In this document: in pieces, positions 38,769-47,965 of the stretch | Layout: the number at the start of each line of letters is the position of its first letter | Numbering within the stretch: position 1 is the first letter of the stretch | From: Wenyingzhuangia heitensis | GTDB taxonomy: Bacteria > Bacteroidota > Bacteroidia > Flavobacteriales > Flavobacteriaceae | DNA: 64,000 nt | Reading direction: 5' to 3' | Assembly (NCBI RefSeq): GCF_011762155.1 | Contig: NZ_JAASQL010000002.1 | Location: 62,001 to 126,000 of the forward strand | Program-made: the position numbers and the translations under genes | Notes under the pieces: model-generated | Database searches by the model: none | Told to the model about the DNA's origin: nothing | Seen by the model: only the letters and a program-made list of their open reading frames with translations

Positions 38769-40163
38769 ATGTCATCCAAAAATACTTTCTTTTCCGATCA
38801 GGAAACCGACAATGTAAAAGAATCAAAAACCTCTAAGAACGTACTATCTAGCCGAATCATTTTATCAGCAACAATGTTGTTGTTAGTTGGTGGTGCAGCC
38901 TTAGTTTACTATTTGCAACCCGAGTTTTATACTTTTAATGAAGATAGAATTAATTCGCCAATAGGATTCACTTTTCTTGTGATGACAGTTGCGTTGCTGG
39001 TATTTAAAGCATTATTTTTAATATACAACGTGTTTTTGTATATCCAATACAAATCAATAGAGTCTGTATCTAATGAGTTATTACCAACTTGTACTGTTAT
39101 TGTGCCTGCTTACAATGAGGGAAATTTGGTTTATCAAACATTGCTGAGTGTTGCTAATAGTGATTTTCCTAAAGATAAATTACAAATATTGGCAATTGAT
39201 GATGGAAGTAAAGACGATACTTGGCACTGGATGAATGAAGCCAAAAAAGAATTAGGGGATCGATTACTTATTTTTAAGCAACCTAAAAACATGGGGAAAA
39301 GACATGCATTATACCATGGGTTTAATTTAGGTAAAGGAGAAATTTTTGTAACAATTGATAGTGATTCAATTATTAAAACAGACACATTAAGAAACTTGGT
39401 GAGTCCGTTTGTAGTAGATGAAAAATGTGGAGCAGTAGCTGGTAATGTTCGTGTGTTGAACCATAAAAATGCAATTCTACCTAAAATGCTTAACGTGAAT
39501 TTTGTGATGAGTTTTGAATTTGTACGTTCGGCAGAAAGCCAGTTAGGATCTGTATTGTGTACCCCAGGAGCTTTGGCAGCATATAGAAGTTCAGCTGTTT
39601 TTAAATGCCTTCCAGAGTGGATTAGTCAAACTTTTATGGGAGTTGCTTCAGATATTGGTGAAGATCAAGCGATGACCAACATGATTTTAAAGCAAGGTGA
39701 AAAAGTACTTTTTCAACGTAATGCAATTGTGTTAACAGATGTTCCAGAAAAATATGAGGGATTGTACAAAATGTTTATTCGATGGGGTAGAAGTAATGTT
39801 CGTGAAAATTTGGCTATGAGTAAATATGTTTTTACCAATTTTAGAAAAGAATCTAAAGCTGGAGCACGATTGTTATTTATAAATCAATTTTTAACCATTA
39901 TAATGACGTATCCTTTTTTACTGTTTATGTTGTTTTTTATCGTAGTACATCCTTTATTGTTTTTAAGTTCAACATTGTTAGGAATATTAGTTGTTTCAAG
40001 TTTTTCAGTGCTTTTTTATGCTAAAAAATACAATGCATCAGAATCTTTATGGGCATATGCCTATAGTGTTTTATATACCTTTGGACTGTTTTGGATTTCA
40101 CCTTATGCTATAGCTACCGTTGGACGTAGTGGTTGGTTAACTCGTGGATTGTCACAAAAGTAA
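38769..40163 (+). CDS. Membrane-bound family 2 glycosyltransferase
   Basis: This 464-residue enzyme is a processive-type GT2 with two N-terminal and about three C-terminal membrane helices (ILSATMLLLVGGAALVYY, IGFTFLVMTVALLVFKALF; later FLLFMLFFIVVHPLLFL). The cytosolic domain has VIVPAYNEGNLV, the first acidic residues in AIDDGSKDDT, the DXD-like DSDS, and FIRWGRSN, an RW signature of the QxxRW type. The architecture is that of hyaluronan/cellulose/poly-N-acetylglucosamine synthases. The polymer made is unknown. No polymer-export genes are next to it. It stands between ligA and the convergent trk genes. Confidence 0.88.
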   Translation: MSSKNTFFSDQETDNVKESKTSKNVLSSRIILSATMLLLVGGAALVYYLQPEFYTFNEDRINSPIGFTFLVMTVALLVFKALFLIYNVFLYIQYKSIESVSNELLPTCTVIVPAYNEGNLVYQTLLSVANSDFPKDKLQILAIDDGSKDDTWHWMNEAKKELGDRLLIFKQPKNMGKRHALYHGFNLGKGEIFVTIDSDSIIKTDTLRNLVSPFVVDEKCGAVAGNVRVLNHKNAILPKMLNVNFVMSFEFVRSAESQLGSVLCTPGALAAYRSSAVFKCLPEWISQTFMGVASDIGEDQAMTNMILKQGEKVLFQRNAIVLTDVPEKYEGLYKMFIRWGRSNVRENLAMSKYVFTNFRKESKAGARLLFINQFLTIIMTYPFLLFMLFFIVVHPLLFLSSTLLGILVVSSFSVLFYAKKYNASESLWAYAYSVLYTFGLFWISPYAIATVGRSGWLTRGLSQK

Positions 40164-40190
40164 AAATCGATACTCTTTATATATTTCCCT

Positions 40191-40227
40191 GCCAAAAGCT
40201 ACTTTTTTAAGTGATTTTTGGCTTTTA
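40191..40227. terminator. Possible bidirectional terminator between the glycosyltransferase and trkA genes
   Basis: GCCAAAA and TTTTGGC pair around an 18-nt loop that itself contains a small ACTT/AAGT hairpin. It lies between two converging genes and has short T runs. It is weaker than the other terminators here. Confidence 0.45.
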
Positions 40228-40905
40228 CTTTAAAAAACGTTGAATGTCTTTATTGGCTCCATAAATAACCAAAACATCATCTTTGTACAAAATATCATGA
40301 GGATCTGCCAGGCCTTTTACTTTGGTTTCATTTCTTGTTTTTCCAATGGCGGTATTTACCTGACGGTTAGAAATAGTTGTTAAAACAAGTAAATTGTACT
40401 TCTCTTTAATTTGCATGTCTAAAATACTTTTCCCATTGTATTTTTCGGGCATGTTAACTTGTACAATACTGTATTCATTACTTAGCTCAAAAGAATTTAC
40501 AATACCTTTTAAACATAATTTTTTAGCCCAACGTTCTGCAGATTCTTCTTCAGGTAGCACAATTTCATCTACCCCAATAGCTTGTAACACTCTTTTGTGA
40601 ATGTGGTTGGTTGCTTTGCTAATTAATCGTTTTACTTTTAAACTTTTAAACAAAGCAGTTGCCATTACATTGGCTCCTTGATTTTCTCCAATTGCAATTA
40701 CCACAATATCTGTGTCTTTTAAAGGCAATCCGGTTACGGTAAATTCATCTGTAGCATCCATACAAATGGTGTGACTGATTTTTTCTTTAAAAGCATCTAC
40801 TTTAGACATATCGGTATCAATACCAATGACTTCATTTCCTTGTTCTGTTAGTTTTTCTGCTAAGGATGATCCAAAGTTTCCAAGACCAATAATAATGTAT
40901 TTCAT
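40225..40905 (-). CDS. TrkA/KtrA-family potassium-uptake regulatory subunit
   Basis: This 226-residue cytosolic RCK protein gates the potassium channel subunit encoded upstream. The NAD(H)-binding start IIGLGNFGSSLAEKLTEQGN with VIGID fits the RCK_N Rossmann fold, which continues through DIVVIAIGENQGANV. A C-terminal TrkA_C domain follows (SIVQVNMPEKYNGKSILDMQ). Its start is 6 bp after the TrkH-type gene, so the two form one operon. By family precedent it senses ATP/ADP or NAD(H) and opens the channel. The single RCK unit makes it KtrA-like rather than the double-length E. coli TrkA. Confidence 0.93.
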   Translation of the reverse strand: MKYIIIGLGNFGSSLAEKLTEQGNEVIGIDTDMSKVDAFKEKISHTICMDATDEFTVTGLPLKDTDIVVIAIGENQGANVMATALFKSLKVKRLISKATNHIHKRVLQAIGVDEIVLPEEESAERWAKKLCLKGIVNSFELSNEYSIVQVNMPEKYNGKSILDMQIKEKYNLLVLTTISNRQVNTAIGKTRNETKVKGLADPHDILYKDDVLVIYGANKDIQRFLK

Positions 40906-40911
40906 AAGAAG

Positions 40912-42678
40912 TTAATTTATGGAAATTTCTTCCGTAGGATAACGGTAGTTTTTATGTTTTTCTTTTTTAAAAACAGCAATTAAAATAGAAAGCATGCTTA
41001 CTCTACCAATAAACATAATAACAATAAGTACAAATTTACTATAAACACTTAAGGTTGCTGTAATTCCCAAGCTTAAACCTACGGTACTGTAGGCAGAAAA
41101 GCACTCAAAAGCTACACTAAGTATATTTATTTGAGGATCGAATATAGAAATGGAAAAAATTCCAAATCCAATTACTATTATAGATAAAGAAATAATAGCA
41201 AATGCTCTACGTATAGATACTTCTGCAATTTCTCTACGGTAAATTTCTATTCTAGATTTTCCTCTGGCCAAACTAAAAAAGTTTAAAGTTGCAATGGCAA
41301 ACGTATTGGTTTTAATACCACCACCTGTAGATGCTGGCGAGGCTCCAATCCACATTAGTAAAATAATTAATAAAACAGAGGAGTTTTGCAACGCTCCCAT
41401 ATCAATGGTGTTAAACCCTGATGTTCTAGGAGTGGTTGCAGCAAAAAGGGAAGCTATAAATTTACCTATAAATCCTTTTTGGTCGGTTAAAATATGATTG
41501 TATTCGTTTAATAAAAATAAAAGTGTTCCTACAATAGTTAAGGTAATTGTGGTAATTAATGCAATTCTACTATTTAAATTTAAAACCCAAGGTTTGTAGT
41601 TAAGGTGTGTTCTTCTAAAAAGTCTAGTAACTATAAAGTATTTAGAGTATTTAATAACATTAGCAACAATAGGAAAACCTAAACCTCCTAGCATAAAAAC
41701 AGTGATAATAATAAACTGTAAGGTGTAATTGTATTTAAACCCTGTTTGGTACAAGCTGTTAGGTAAGGTAGAAAACCCCGCATTACAAAAAGCTGATATA
41801 GAGTGGAAAATAGAGAAAAACACCTCTTTAACAAAAGAGTCAAACAACAAACTATCTAGGCTAGTATAAATTAAAAATGCACCTATAGTTTCTATAATAA
41901 AAGTGATAAACAAAATTCTTTTTAAGGTTGTAAACACTTCACTCATTTTTTGAGCATTGGTCATATCTCCTAATACCAACTGGTTTTCGTAAGTAGAACC
42001 TCCTTTAAAAAAATAACTAAAATAGCTGGCAAAAGTTAAAATTCCTAAGCCTCCAATTTGAATTAAAAGTAACAGAATAATTTGGCCAAATTCTGTAAAA
42101 AAAGTTCCAGTATCTACCACAATTAATCCTGTTACACAAACAGCGCTAGTGGCTGTAAATAAAGCATCTAAAAAAGAAATACTCGTATGTGTAGCATTGG
42201 GAAGCATTAATAGTAATGCTCCTAAAAATATTAAAATTAAAAAACTGATAATAAACAATTGAGCTGGGTTTAAAAAGGCTCTTTTGTAGGTGATTTTTTT
42301 TTCTGCAAATTCCCTAATAAAGGTTAAAATAATCGCAAGTTTTATCCAAATATCATCATAAAAAATAGAGAGATGTGCATGAGATTGTTCTGAAAAAAAA
42401 TGGATGTAAATAACAGATAGTATAATTAGAATACTAAATCCATCAAACAAAACAACTCTTTTGGTTAAAGATTTACTGAGCTTAAGGTAGCGAATGATGG
42501 TTGAGAATATTCCCGAACTTAAAATTAAAAAGTAAATTTCGTTAACAAATAACTGCGTTTTTATAGATTGGTTAAAACCGTAGTCGACAATTAAAACAAA
42601 GATCCCCGTCAAGCTTAATAGAAATGTAATTCTATAAATAAGAAGATGGTTTATTTTATTTAAAATTATATTTTTCAA
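40912..42678 (-). CDS. TrkH/KtrB-family potassium channel subunit
   Basis: This 588-residue inner-membrane protein has about ten or more helices. The pore-loop glycines appear in SAVCVTGLIVVDTG, then HSISAFCNAGFSTLPN, TTPRTSGFNTIDMG and FSAYSTVGLSLGIT, the four P-loops of TrkH/KtrB, with the selectivity positions largely kept. About 130 residues of extra membrane helices precede the first pore loop. TrkA follows 6 bp later. Together they should drive K+ (or Na+-coupled K+) uptake. Confidence 0.92.
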   Translation of the reverse strand: MKNIILNKINHLLIYRITFLLSLTGIFVLIVDYGFNQSIKTQLFVNEIYFLILSSGIFSTIIRYLKLSKSLTKRVVLFDGFSILIILSVIYIHFFSEQSHAHLSIFYDDIWIKLAIILTFIREFAEKKITYKRAFLNPAQLFIISFLILIFLGALLLMLPNATHTSISFLDALFTATSAVCVTGLIVVDTGTFFTEFGQIILLLLIQIGGLGILTFASYFSYFFKGGSTYENQLVLGDMTNAQKMSEVFTTLKRILFITFIIETIGAFLIYTSLDSLLFDSFVKEVFFSIFHSISAFCNAGFSTLPNSLYQTGFKYNYTLQFIIITVFMLGGLGFPIVANVIKYSKYFIVTRLFRRTHLNYKPWVLNLNSRIALITTITLTIVGTLLFLLNEYNHILTDQKGFIGKFIASLFAATTPRTSGFNTIDMGALQNSSVLLIILLMWIGASPASTGGGIKTNTFAIATLNFFSLARGKSRIEIYRREIAEVSIRRAFAIISLSIIVIGFGIFSISIFDPQINILSVAFECFSAYSTVGLSLGITATLSVYSKFVLIVIMFIGRVSMLSILIAVFKKEKHKNYRYPTEEISIN

Positions 42679-42730
42679 ACCATGTATTTAATAGTATAAA
42701 AGTACTACGGTTAAGCAATATAGCAAAGGC

Positions 42731-43027
42731 TTATTTAATTTGTTTTATCAAATCTCTATTCTGACTGCTTTCTGCACTATAAGACATTATTAAAGTCCCT
42801 TTGGTTCCATCGTTGGCAGAAATAGCAAATAATTCTGATTGGTCTGCAGGATTGGTCATTCCCTCAAACCTATATCTTTCATCAATGGTTAAATCGCTAG
42901 GCTGATATTCTTTTTTAGCATACAATGCTGTTATGGTGTCGTTTTTAGCTGTAAAACTATCTTTGTAGCCTTTTTCAGATAAATCGTTGGTTGCTTGTGA
43001 TAAAGTATCGTAATCTCTTGTTTTCAT
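42731..43027 (-). CDS. Small conserved protein of unknown function
   Basis: This 98-residue soluble protein (MKTRDYDTLSQATNDLSEKG at its start) has alternating helix and strand and ends DLIKQIK. Similar flavobacterial proteins are sometimes labelled phosphoribosylpyrophosphate synthetase; no PRPP-binding motif is visible, so I reject that. It lies between the trkH gene (53 bp away) and msrA on the same strand. I can give no function. Confidence 0.6.
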   Translation of the reverse strand: MKTRDYDTLSQATNDLSEKGYKDSFTAKNDTITALYAKKEYQPSDLTIDERYRFEGMTNPADQSELFAISANDGTKGTLIMSYSAESSQNRDLIKQIK

Positions 43028-43105
43028 GTTGTGAAATTTTATAGGTTCTTAGATACCTATAAGTTACTTAAAAACAAGGTTGTAGAAAAGTTGATTGTTA
43101 TCAAG

Positions 43106-43687
43106 TTATTTTTTAAAATAAGCAGCTTTAAACTTGGCCAATCTTTTTTTAGATACTGCTTGTATATAAGAATTGTTAGGATTGTTTTTCTCGTAATTTT
43201 GGTGATAATCTTCTGCAAAATAAAAATGATCAATTTCTAGAATAGTCGTTACTGCTTTTCCATTGTATTGCTTGTCAATCTCTTTAAATTTATCCCAAGC
43301 AATGTTTTGTTCTTCTTTAGTGCTGTAAAAAATAATAGAACGGTAGTTTTTACCAAAATCTGGTTTTTGACCATAAGTAGTAGGATCTTGTGAGGCATAG
43401 TACACGTTAACCAAATCTTTAAAAGTTATTTTATTAGGGTTGTAATAGACAGCAACCGTTTCTGCATGACCTGTTTGGTGAATAGTTCTATAGGTAGGAT
43501 TTTTGGCTGGACTACCAGCATATCCAGAAATAACCTCTGCAACACCAGGTACACTTTCGTAAATAGCTTCTACACACCAAAAACAACCACTAGCAAAATA
43601 GGCTACTTTTAAATTAGCATCTGTAGGTGCTTTAGTGGTTTGTGCAAATAGAGTGGTGGTAAACAGAAAGGCAAGTAAAAATCTCAT
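43106..43687 (-). CDS. msrA: Peptide-methionine (S)-S-oxide reductase, exported
   Basis: This 193-residue enzyme repairs oxidised methionine in proteins. The catalytic motif GCFWCVEAIYE lies near residue 35, followed by GYAGSPAKNPTY and TGHAETVAVYYNP, all typical of MsrA. A signal peptide (MRFLLAFLFTTTLFAQ) places it in the periplasm; I start at 43687 because that Met opens the signal, while the Met at 43720 gives a poor leader. The length is normal. It stands 230 bp from the divergent peroxiredoxin cluster, so the area holds several oxidative-repair genes, but shared control is not shown. Confidence 0.94.
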   Translation of the reverse strand: MRFLLAFLFTTTLFAQTTKAPTDANLKVAYFASGCFWCVEAIYESVPGVAEVISGYAGSPAKNPTYRTIHQTGHAETVAVYYNPNKITFKDLVNVYYASQDPTTYGQKPDFGKNYRSIIFYSTKEEQNIAWDKFKEIDKQYNGKAVTTILEIDHFYFAEDYHQNYEKNNPNNSYIQAVSKKRLAKFKAAYFKK

Positions 43688-43845
43688 GATTGTATTGTTT
43701 GAATGATAAGTCGTAACCAATTATGAAAGTTACAAAAACAATTGAATTTACTAAGGATAGATGTGTGTAATAAGAAAATTTGATGTGTATTTTATAACTA
43801 TCAATAAAATCAATACAATGATAAAAACATTAAATAGAAATACTA

Positions 43846-43875
43846 TTGTTTAATTGAATATTGACCTTAAATTTG
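43846..43875 (+). promoter_or_regulatory. Promoter of the peroxiredoxin gene
   Basis: ATTG (43845-43848) and TAAATTTG (43868-43875) stand 19 nt apart, a good match to the Bacteroidota TTTG / TAnnTTTG pair. The start codon follows 41 bp after the -7 element. Confidence 0.6.
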
Positions 43876-43916
43876 TCGTAGAAATTAATACAATTAATCA
43901 TTATAAAATAACAATT

Positions 43917-44555
43917 ATGGCAACAGCAGTAGGGAAAAAATTTCCAAACATTTCAGTAAATGCAATGAATGATATGGGAGATACTTTCCAAATCAATGTG
44001 TTAGAAGAAGCAGTAAACAACAAGAAAAAAGTACTTTTATTTTGGTACCCAAAAGATTTTACTTTTGTATGTCCTACAGAATTACACGCTTTTCAGGCAG
44101 CTTTACCAGAATTTGAAAAAAGAAACACCGTGGTTATTGGAGCATCTGTAGATTCTGCTGAGGTTCACTTTGCATGGTTAAGTACAGCTAAAGATAATGG
44201 AGGAATTGAAGGAGTTACTTACCCATTGTTAGCAGATACAAACCGTAACTTATCTGAAGCTTTAGGAATCTTAGATTCTACAGAGGTTTATGATGAAGAA
44301 ACACAAACTATTTCTAAAGAAGGAGATGATGTAACTTATAGAGCTACTTACTTAATTGATGAAGAAGGAACTGTATTTCACGAAGGTGTAAACCACATGC
44401 CAGTTGGACGTAACGTAAACGAATTTTTAAGATTGATTGATGCTTATGCACACGTACAATCTCACGGAGAAGTTTGTCCTGCAAACTGGGAAGAAGGTAA
44501 AGAAGCTATGCAAGCAAATGCTAAAGGTACAGCAGCTTATTTAGCAAAAAACTAA
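43917..44555 (+). CDS. 2-Cys peroxiredoxin (AhpC/Prx1 type)
   Basis: This 212-residue peroxidase reduces hydrogen peroxide and organic hydroperoxides. The peroxidatic Cys is in FVCPTELHAF and the resolving Cys in HGEVCPANW near the C-terminus. The start at 43917 (ATGGCAACAGCAGTAGG) is chosen because it lies after the promoter and gives the normal N-terminus VGKKFPNISV. A thioredoxin and a DUF6952 protein gene follow beyond a terminator and are a likely electron donor and partner. It is probably one of the abundant oxidative-stress proteins of the cell. Confidence 0.95.
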   Translation: MATAVGKKFPNISVNAMNDMGDTFQINVLEEAVNNKKKVLLFWYPKDFTFVCPTELHAFQAALPEFEKRNTVVIGASVDSAEVHFAWLSTAKDNGGIEGVTYPLLADTNRNLSEALGILDSTEVYDEETQTISKEGDDVTYRATYLIDEEGTVFHEGVNHMPVGRNVNEFLRLIDAYAHVQSHGEVCPANWEEGKEAMQANAKGTAAYLAKN

Positions 44556-44583
44556 GAAATTAGTTTAAAAGTTCATATAAATT

Positions 44584-44626
44584 AACCGGATGCTTATTAT
44601 TGATGAAATCAATCATCCGGTTTTTT
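44584..44626 (+). terminator. Rho-independent terminator after the peroxiredoxin gene
   Basis: AACCGGATG pairs with CATCCGGTT; the loop holds a second small hairpin (ATTGAT/ATCAAT). Six T follow. It separates the highly expressed peroxidase from the thioredoxin gene, possibly with some read-through. Confidence 0.85.
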
Positions 44627-44669
44627 AGTATCTATTAAATAAAATAATTATTTTTAAAATTTATTGATT

Positions 44670-44981
44670 ATGAGAGAATTAACCACAGATACACTTCAAG
44701 AAGAAGTATCAAAAAATGAGTTGGTTTTTGTACAATTTTCTGCCGGATGGTGTGGAAACTGTAGAATTATGAAACCTAAATTTAAAAAGTTTTCTACAGA
44801 AGTAGAAGGAGCTGAATTTTTAGTAGTAGATGCTGAAAATAATCCAGAATCTAGAAAATTAGCAGATGTAACAAATTTACCAACTTTTGCTGTTTTTAAA
44901 AACGGAGCGTTCGTAAGTCAAGTTCAAACTAACAAAACAGATGTTTTAAAATCATTTATAGATGAAGCTGCCAGTAATTAA
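44670..44981 (+). CDS. Thioredoxin-family protein with a CGNC active site
   Basis: This 103-residue thioredoxin-fold protein has the active site WCGNC (in SAGWCGNCRIMKPKF) where classic thioredoxin has WCGPC. The cis-proline region is NLPTFAVFKNG. The start at 44670 (MRELTT) is preferred over 44664. The change from Pro to Asn should alter the redox potential and make it less reducing. The peroxiredoxin gene lies just upstream, so it may be the dedicated reductant for that enzyme. Its 3' end overlaps the next gene by 20 bp. Confidence 0.9.
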   Translation: MRELTTDTLQEEVSKNELVFVQFSAGWCGNCRIMKPKFKKFSTEVEGAEFLVVDAENNPESRKLADVTNLPTFAVFKNGAFVSQVQTNKTDVLKSFIDEAASN

Positions 44982-45219
44982 ACACATGACTCAGTTTATT
45001 GCTGAGAACGACGTAGATTATATTCACGAAACGTTAGAAACTTTAGAAGCATTAACAGAAGTTAGTTCTTTAAAAGACGAAGAGTTAGATGTAATTGGAG
45101 AAATTATTTCTAACCTTTACGGAGCTATAGAAGTAGATAAAGAGGTTAAAAAAGGAGTTCCTCAAAAAGAAGCATTAAACGGTTTTATGAAACGTGTTTT
45201 AGGTTCTATAGATAAATAA
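44962..45219 (+). CDS. DUF6952-like small acidic protein
   Basis: This 85-residue protein (start KLPVIKHMTQFIAENDVDY, then EELDVIGEIISNLYGAIEVD) is all-helical and acidic. It belongs to a small family I recall as DUF6952, found in Bacteroidota next to thioredoxin and peroxiredoxin genes. Its start overlaps the end of the thioredoxin gene by 20 bp in another frame, which means tight translational coupling. There is no cysteine, so it is not itself a redox carrier. A role as partner or regulator of the thioredoxin is inferred only. Confidence 0.75.
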   Translation: MKLPVIKHMTQFIAENDVDYIHETLETLEALTEVSSLKDEELDVIGEIISNLYGAIEVDKEVKKGVPQKEALNGFMKRVLGSIDK

Positions 45220-45265
45220 AATTTAGTCTAGGCTAAATCAAAAGAAGATAAAACAAACAAAACAT

Positions 45266-46012
45266 ATGACTAAAGCCTATTTTAATTGGAGTTCTGGAAA
45301 AGACTCATCTTTAGCTTTGTATAAAACATTGAATCAATCTGAATACCAGGTTGATTTTTTGTTGACCAATATAAACAAAGATGTAAACCGAGTTTCTATG
45401 CACGGATTGCGAGAGGAATTGTTAGAGGCTCAAGCAGCTTCTATTGGAATTCCTTTACGTAAAATTGAGTTTTCTGGAAATGTAACCATGAAAGAATATG
45501 ACAATACCATGAAAACTGCCATGGAATCTATTCTTAAAGACAATTATCAACATTGTTTTTTTGGTGATATTTTTTTAGAAGATCTAAAAGCGTATAGAGA
45601 TGCCAAATTAGCTGAAGTAGGCATTACAGGTCTGTATCCATTATGGAAACAAGACACAAAAGCATTGTTGCAAGAGTTTTTAGACTTAGGTTTTAAAGCC
45701 ATTACAGTTTGTGTAAACGCACAATATTTAGACAAAAGTTTTGTGGGGAGAGTTATTGATGAGCAATTTATAAAAGACTTACCTAGCAATGTAGATGTTT
45801 GTGGAGAAAATGGAGAATTTCATACGTTTGTTTTTGAGGGTCCTATTTTTAAAAATGCAGTAACATTTACCATAGGAGATAAAGTGCATAAAACATATCA
45901 ACCAGCAGCTAATGATGATGATAATTGTTTTCAGAAAGACAAAGAAGTAAATTGGGATACCGGTTTTTGGTACTGTGATTTATTGCCAACTACAGCTAAA
46001 CAAGACTTGTAA
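45266..46012 (+). CDS. PP-loop ATPase of the diphthine-ammonia ligase family
   Basis: This 248-residue protein has the PP-loop WSSGKDSSLALYKTL at its start and belongs to the ATP_bind_4 family (DUF71), whose eukaryotic member amidates diphthine. GDIFLEDLKAYRDAKLAEVG, TGLYPLWKQDT and the late DVCGENGEFHTFVFEGP are the family signatures. Bacteria have no diphthamide, so the true bacterial substrate is unknown; an amide- or ammonia-transfer reaction on a small molecule is likely. It follows DUF6952 by 46 bp and may be in the same transcript. Confidence 0.87.
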   Translation: MTKAYFNWSSGKDSSLALYKTLNQSEYQVDFLLTNINKDVNRVSMHGLREELLEAQAASIGIPLRKIEFSGNVTMKEYDNTMKTAMESILKDNYQHCFFGDIFLEDLKAYRDAKLAEVGITGLYPLWKQDTKALLQEFLDLGFKAITVCVNAQYLDKSFVGRVIDEQFIKDLPSNVDVCGENGEFHTFVFEGPIFKNAVTFTIGDKVHKTYQPAANDDDNCFQKDKEVNWDTGFWYCDLLPTTAKQDL

Positions 46013-46132
46013 TTATTTTTGCAACACGCTATCTTATTGATTGTCAGTTGAACTTTTTTAATTGTTAATTTGTAATTTAATAGTCGTAATTAAAGCATTA
46101 TTTTACGACCTACTACCTAGCAATAATTTTTT

Positions 46133-47728
46133 ATGGAAAGCTTACAAATACCTTATAAAGACACCGGATATTTTTCTAAAATAATGTTAGATTATTTAGA
46201 AGAAAAGGAAAGTATAAAACCGTTTTATAATCGTTTTCCCTCTATAGAAAATTTTGAAGCACAAATAGAAGAGAAATCTCAATCTTATTCTAACGCTACA
46301 AGAAAAACTTTGGTAAATGCTTTAGAAAATCAATATCAAAAAATTGATATTTCTAAAGAAACTCAGCAAAATATAGAAAATTTAGTATTGTCTACTACTT
46401 TTACCATTACTACAGGTCATCAATTAAATTTGTTTTCGGGACCTTTGTATTTTTTATACAAAATAGTATCGGTTATTAACTTGTGTAAACAATTAAAACA
46501 AACCTATCCTAAACATAATTTTGTACCTATTTATTGGATGGCCTCAGAAGATCATGATTTTGAAGAGATTCAATATTTTAATTTCAATGCCACCAAAGTT
46601 TCATGGAAAAGAGAAGCCAGTGGAGCCGTTGGTAGATTAAATACGCAGGGTTTAGATGAGGTTTATGAGCAATTTTCAGCATTATTAAACAGTAGTGATT
46701 ACGCAAACGAATTAAGAGATTTGTTTAAAAAAGCTTATTTGGAGCATTCTAATTTAACAGAAGCTTCTCGTTATTTGGTAAACGCATTGTTTGGAAAATA
46801 TGGTTTGGTGGTTGTTGATGGTGATGATAAAGATTTAAAATATTTGTTTAAACCCTATGCTTTACAGGAATTAGAAGAACAAACTAGTTTTAAAAACGTT
46901 ACAAAAACCAATGTAGAATTAGAGAATTCGGACTACAATATTCAAGTAAATCCTAGAGAAATTAACTTGTTTTATATAGGAGATGGCTTTAGAGAACGTA
47001 TTGTAAAAGAGAATAGTGTTTATAAAGTTTTAAATACCGACTTACACTTTTCATCTGCAGAAGAGCTGTTTAAGAATTCTGACAAATTAGAATTTGTATC
47101 AGGTAATGCCTTATTAAGACCTTTGTATCAAGAAGTAATTTTGCCTAATTTATGTTATATAGGAGGAGGAGGAGAGTTGGCTTATTGGATGCAATTAAAA
47201 TCTACATTTGCTAGTTTTAATGTTCCATTTCCTGTTTTGTTATTACGAAATTCTGCCTTGTTGGTAAGTGAAAAACAACAACAAAAAGCAACCAAATTAG
47301 GTCTAGATTTACAAGATTTTTTTCTGTCTCAAAACGATTTGATTAAGAAAAAAGTAAACGAATTATCTACTGTTAATTTTGATTTTGAAAGTAAAAGAAA
47401 TCAATTGGTAAAAACGTTTAAAGAGTTAGAAGATTTAACAAATCAAACCGATAAATCTTTTATAGGAGCAGTAAAAGCGCAGCAAGTAAAACAATTAAAA
47501 GGATTAGATATTCTAGAAAAAAGATTGTTAAAAGCAGAGAAGAAAAAGATGTACGAATTAGTTACTAGAATAGAAATTTTGCAAAATGATCTTTTCCCAA
47601 ATCATTCTTTAGAAGAAAGACAGCGAAATTTTTCTGATTATTATCAAGAGTATGGGAGTAAAATTATTGATTTGCTTTTAAAAAAACTAAACCCTATACC
47701 GCTTAAGTTTACAGTTGTAAAGTTATAG
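46133..47728 (+). CDS. bshC: Bacillithiol biosynthesis cysteine-adding enzyme
   Basis: This 531-residue enzyme adds cysteine to glucosaminyl-malate in the last step of bacillithiol synthesis, the low-molecular-weight thiol that replaces glutathione in many Bacteroidota and Firmicutes. Recognised text: TTGHQLNLFSGPLYFLYKI, YWMASEDHDFEEI, a GGGGELAYWMQLKSTFA core, and a coiled C-terminal part (EKRLLKAEKKKMYELVTRIE) ending NPIPLKFTVVKL. The length is normal. Its place next to peroxiredoxin, thioredoxin and MsrA genes is in keeping with a thiol-redox neighbourhood. bshA and bshB are not in the window. Confidence 0.95.
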   Translation: MESLQIPYKDTGYFSKIMLDYLEEKESIKPFYNRFPSIENFEAQIEEKSQSYSNATRKTLVNALENQYQKIDISKETQQNIENLVLSTTFTITTGHQLNLFSGPLYFLYKIVSVINLCKQLKQTYPKHNFVPIYWMASEDHDFEEIQYFNFNATKVSWKREASGAVGRLNTQGLDEVYEQFSALLNSSDYANELRDLFKKAYLEHSNLTEASRYLVNALFGKYGLVVVDGDDKDLKYLFKPYALQELEEQTSFKNVTKTNVELENSDYNIQVNPREINLFYIGDGFRERIVKENSVYKVLNTDLHFSSAEELFKNSDKLEFVSGNALLRPLYQEVILPNLCYIGGGGELAYWMQLKSTFASFNVPFPVLLLRNSALLVSEKQQQKATKLGLDLQDFFLSQNDLIKKKVNELSTVNFDFESKRNQLVKTFKELEDLTNQTDKSFIGAVKAQQVKQLKGLDILEKRLLKAEKKKMYELVTRIEILQNDLFPNHSLEERQRNFSDYYQEYGSKIIDLLLKKLNPIPLKFTVVKL

Positions 47729-47747
47729 TATGTTGGTTTTTAGGTAT

Positions 47748-47781
47748 AAAAAAAGTATTAGAACTAACTAATACTTTTTTT
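47748..47781 (+). terminator. Rho-independent terminator after bshC
   Basis: AAAAAAAGTATTA and TAATACTTTTTTT pair perfectly around an 8-nt loop, 19 bp after the stop codon. Confidence 0.85.
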
Positions 47782-47965
47782 AATATTGGATAAATGTTTT
47801 CTTTTTCACAGCAAATTTTCCCCAATTTTTTTTCGAAATAATACAATAACTTATTTTTAATAATTATTATTATATATGTTTAAGATTTTAAGTATCTTAC
47901 ATTAACAAAGATAAGTTTGATAACAAAAACTCACAACTGCGTTTTTACGTAGTTTTTAATTATTA

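Noticed and set aside
42731-43027. Phosphoribosylpyrophosphate synthetase as the product
   Set aside because: The protein is only 98 residues and has no PRPP-binding loop; the label would be a copied misannotation.
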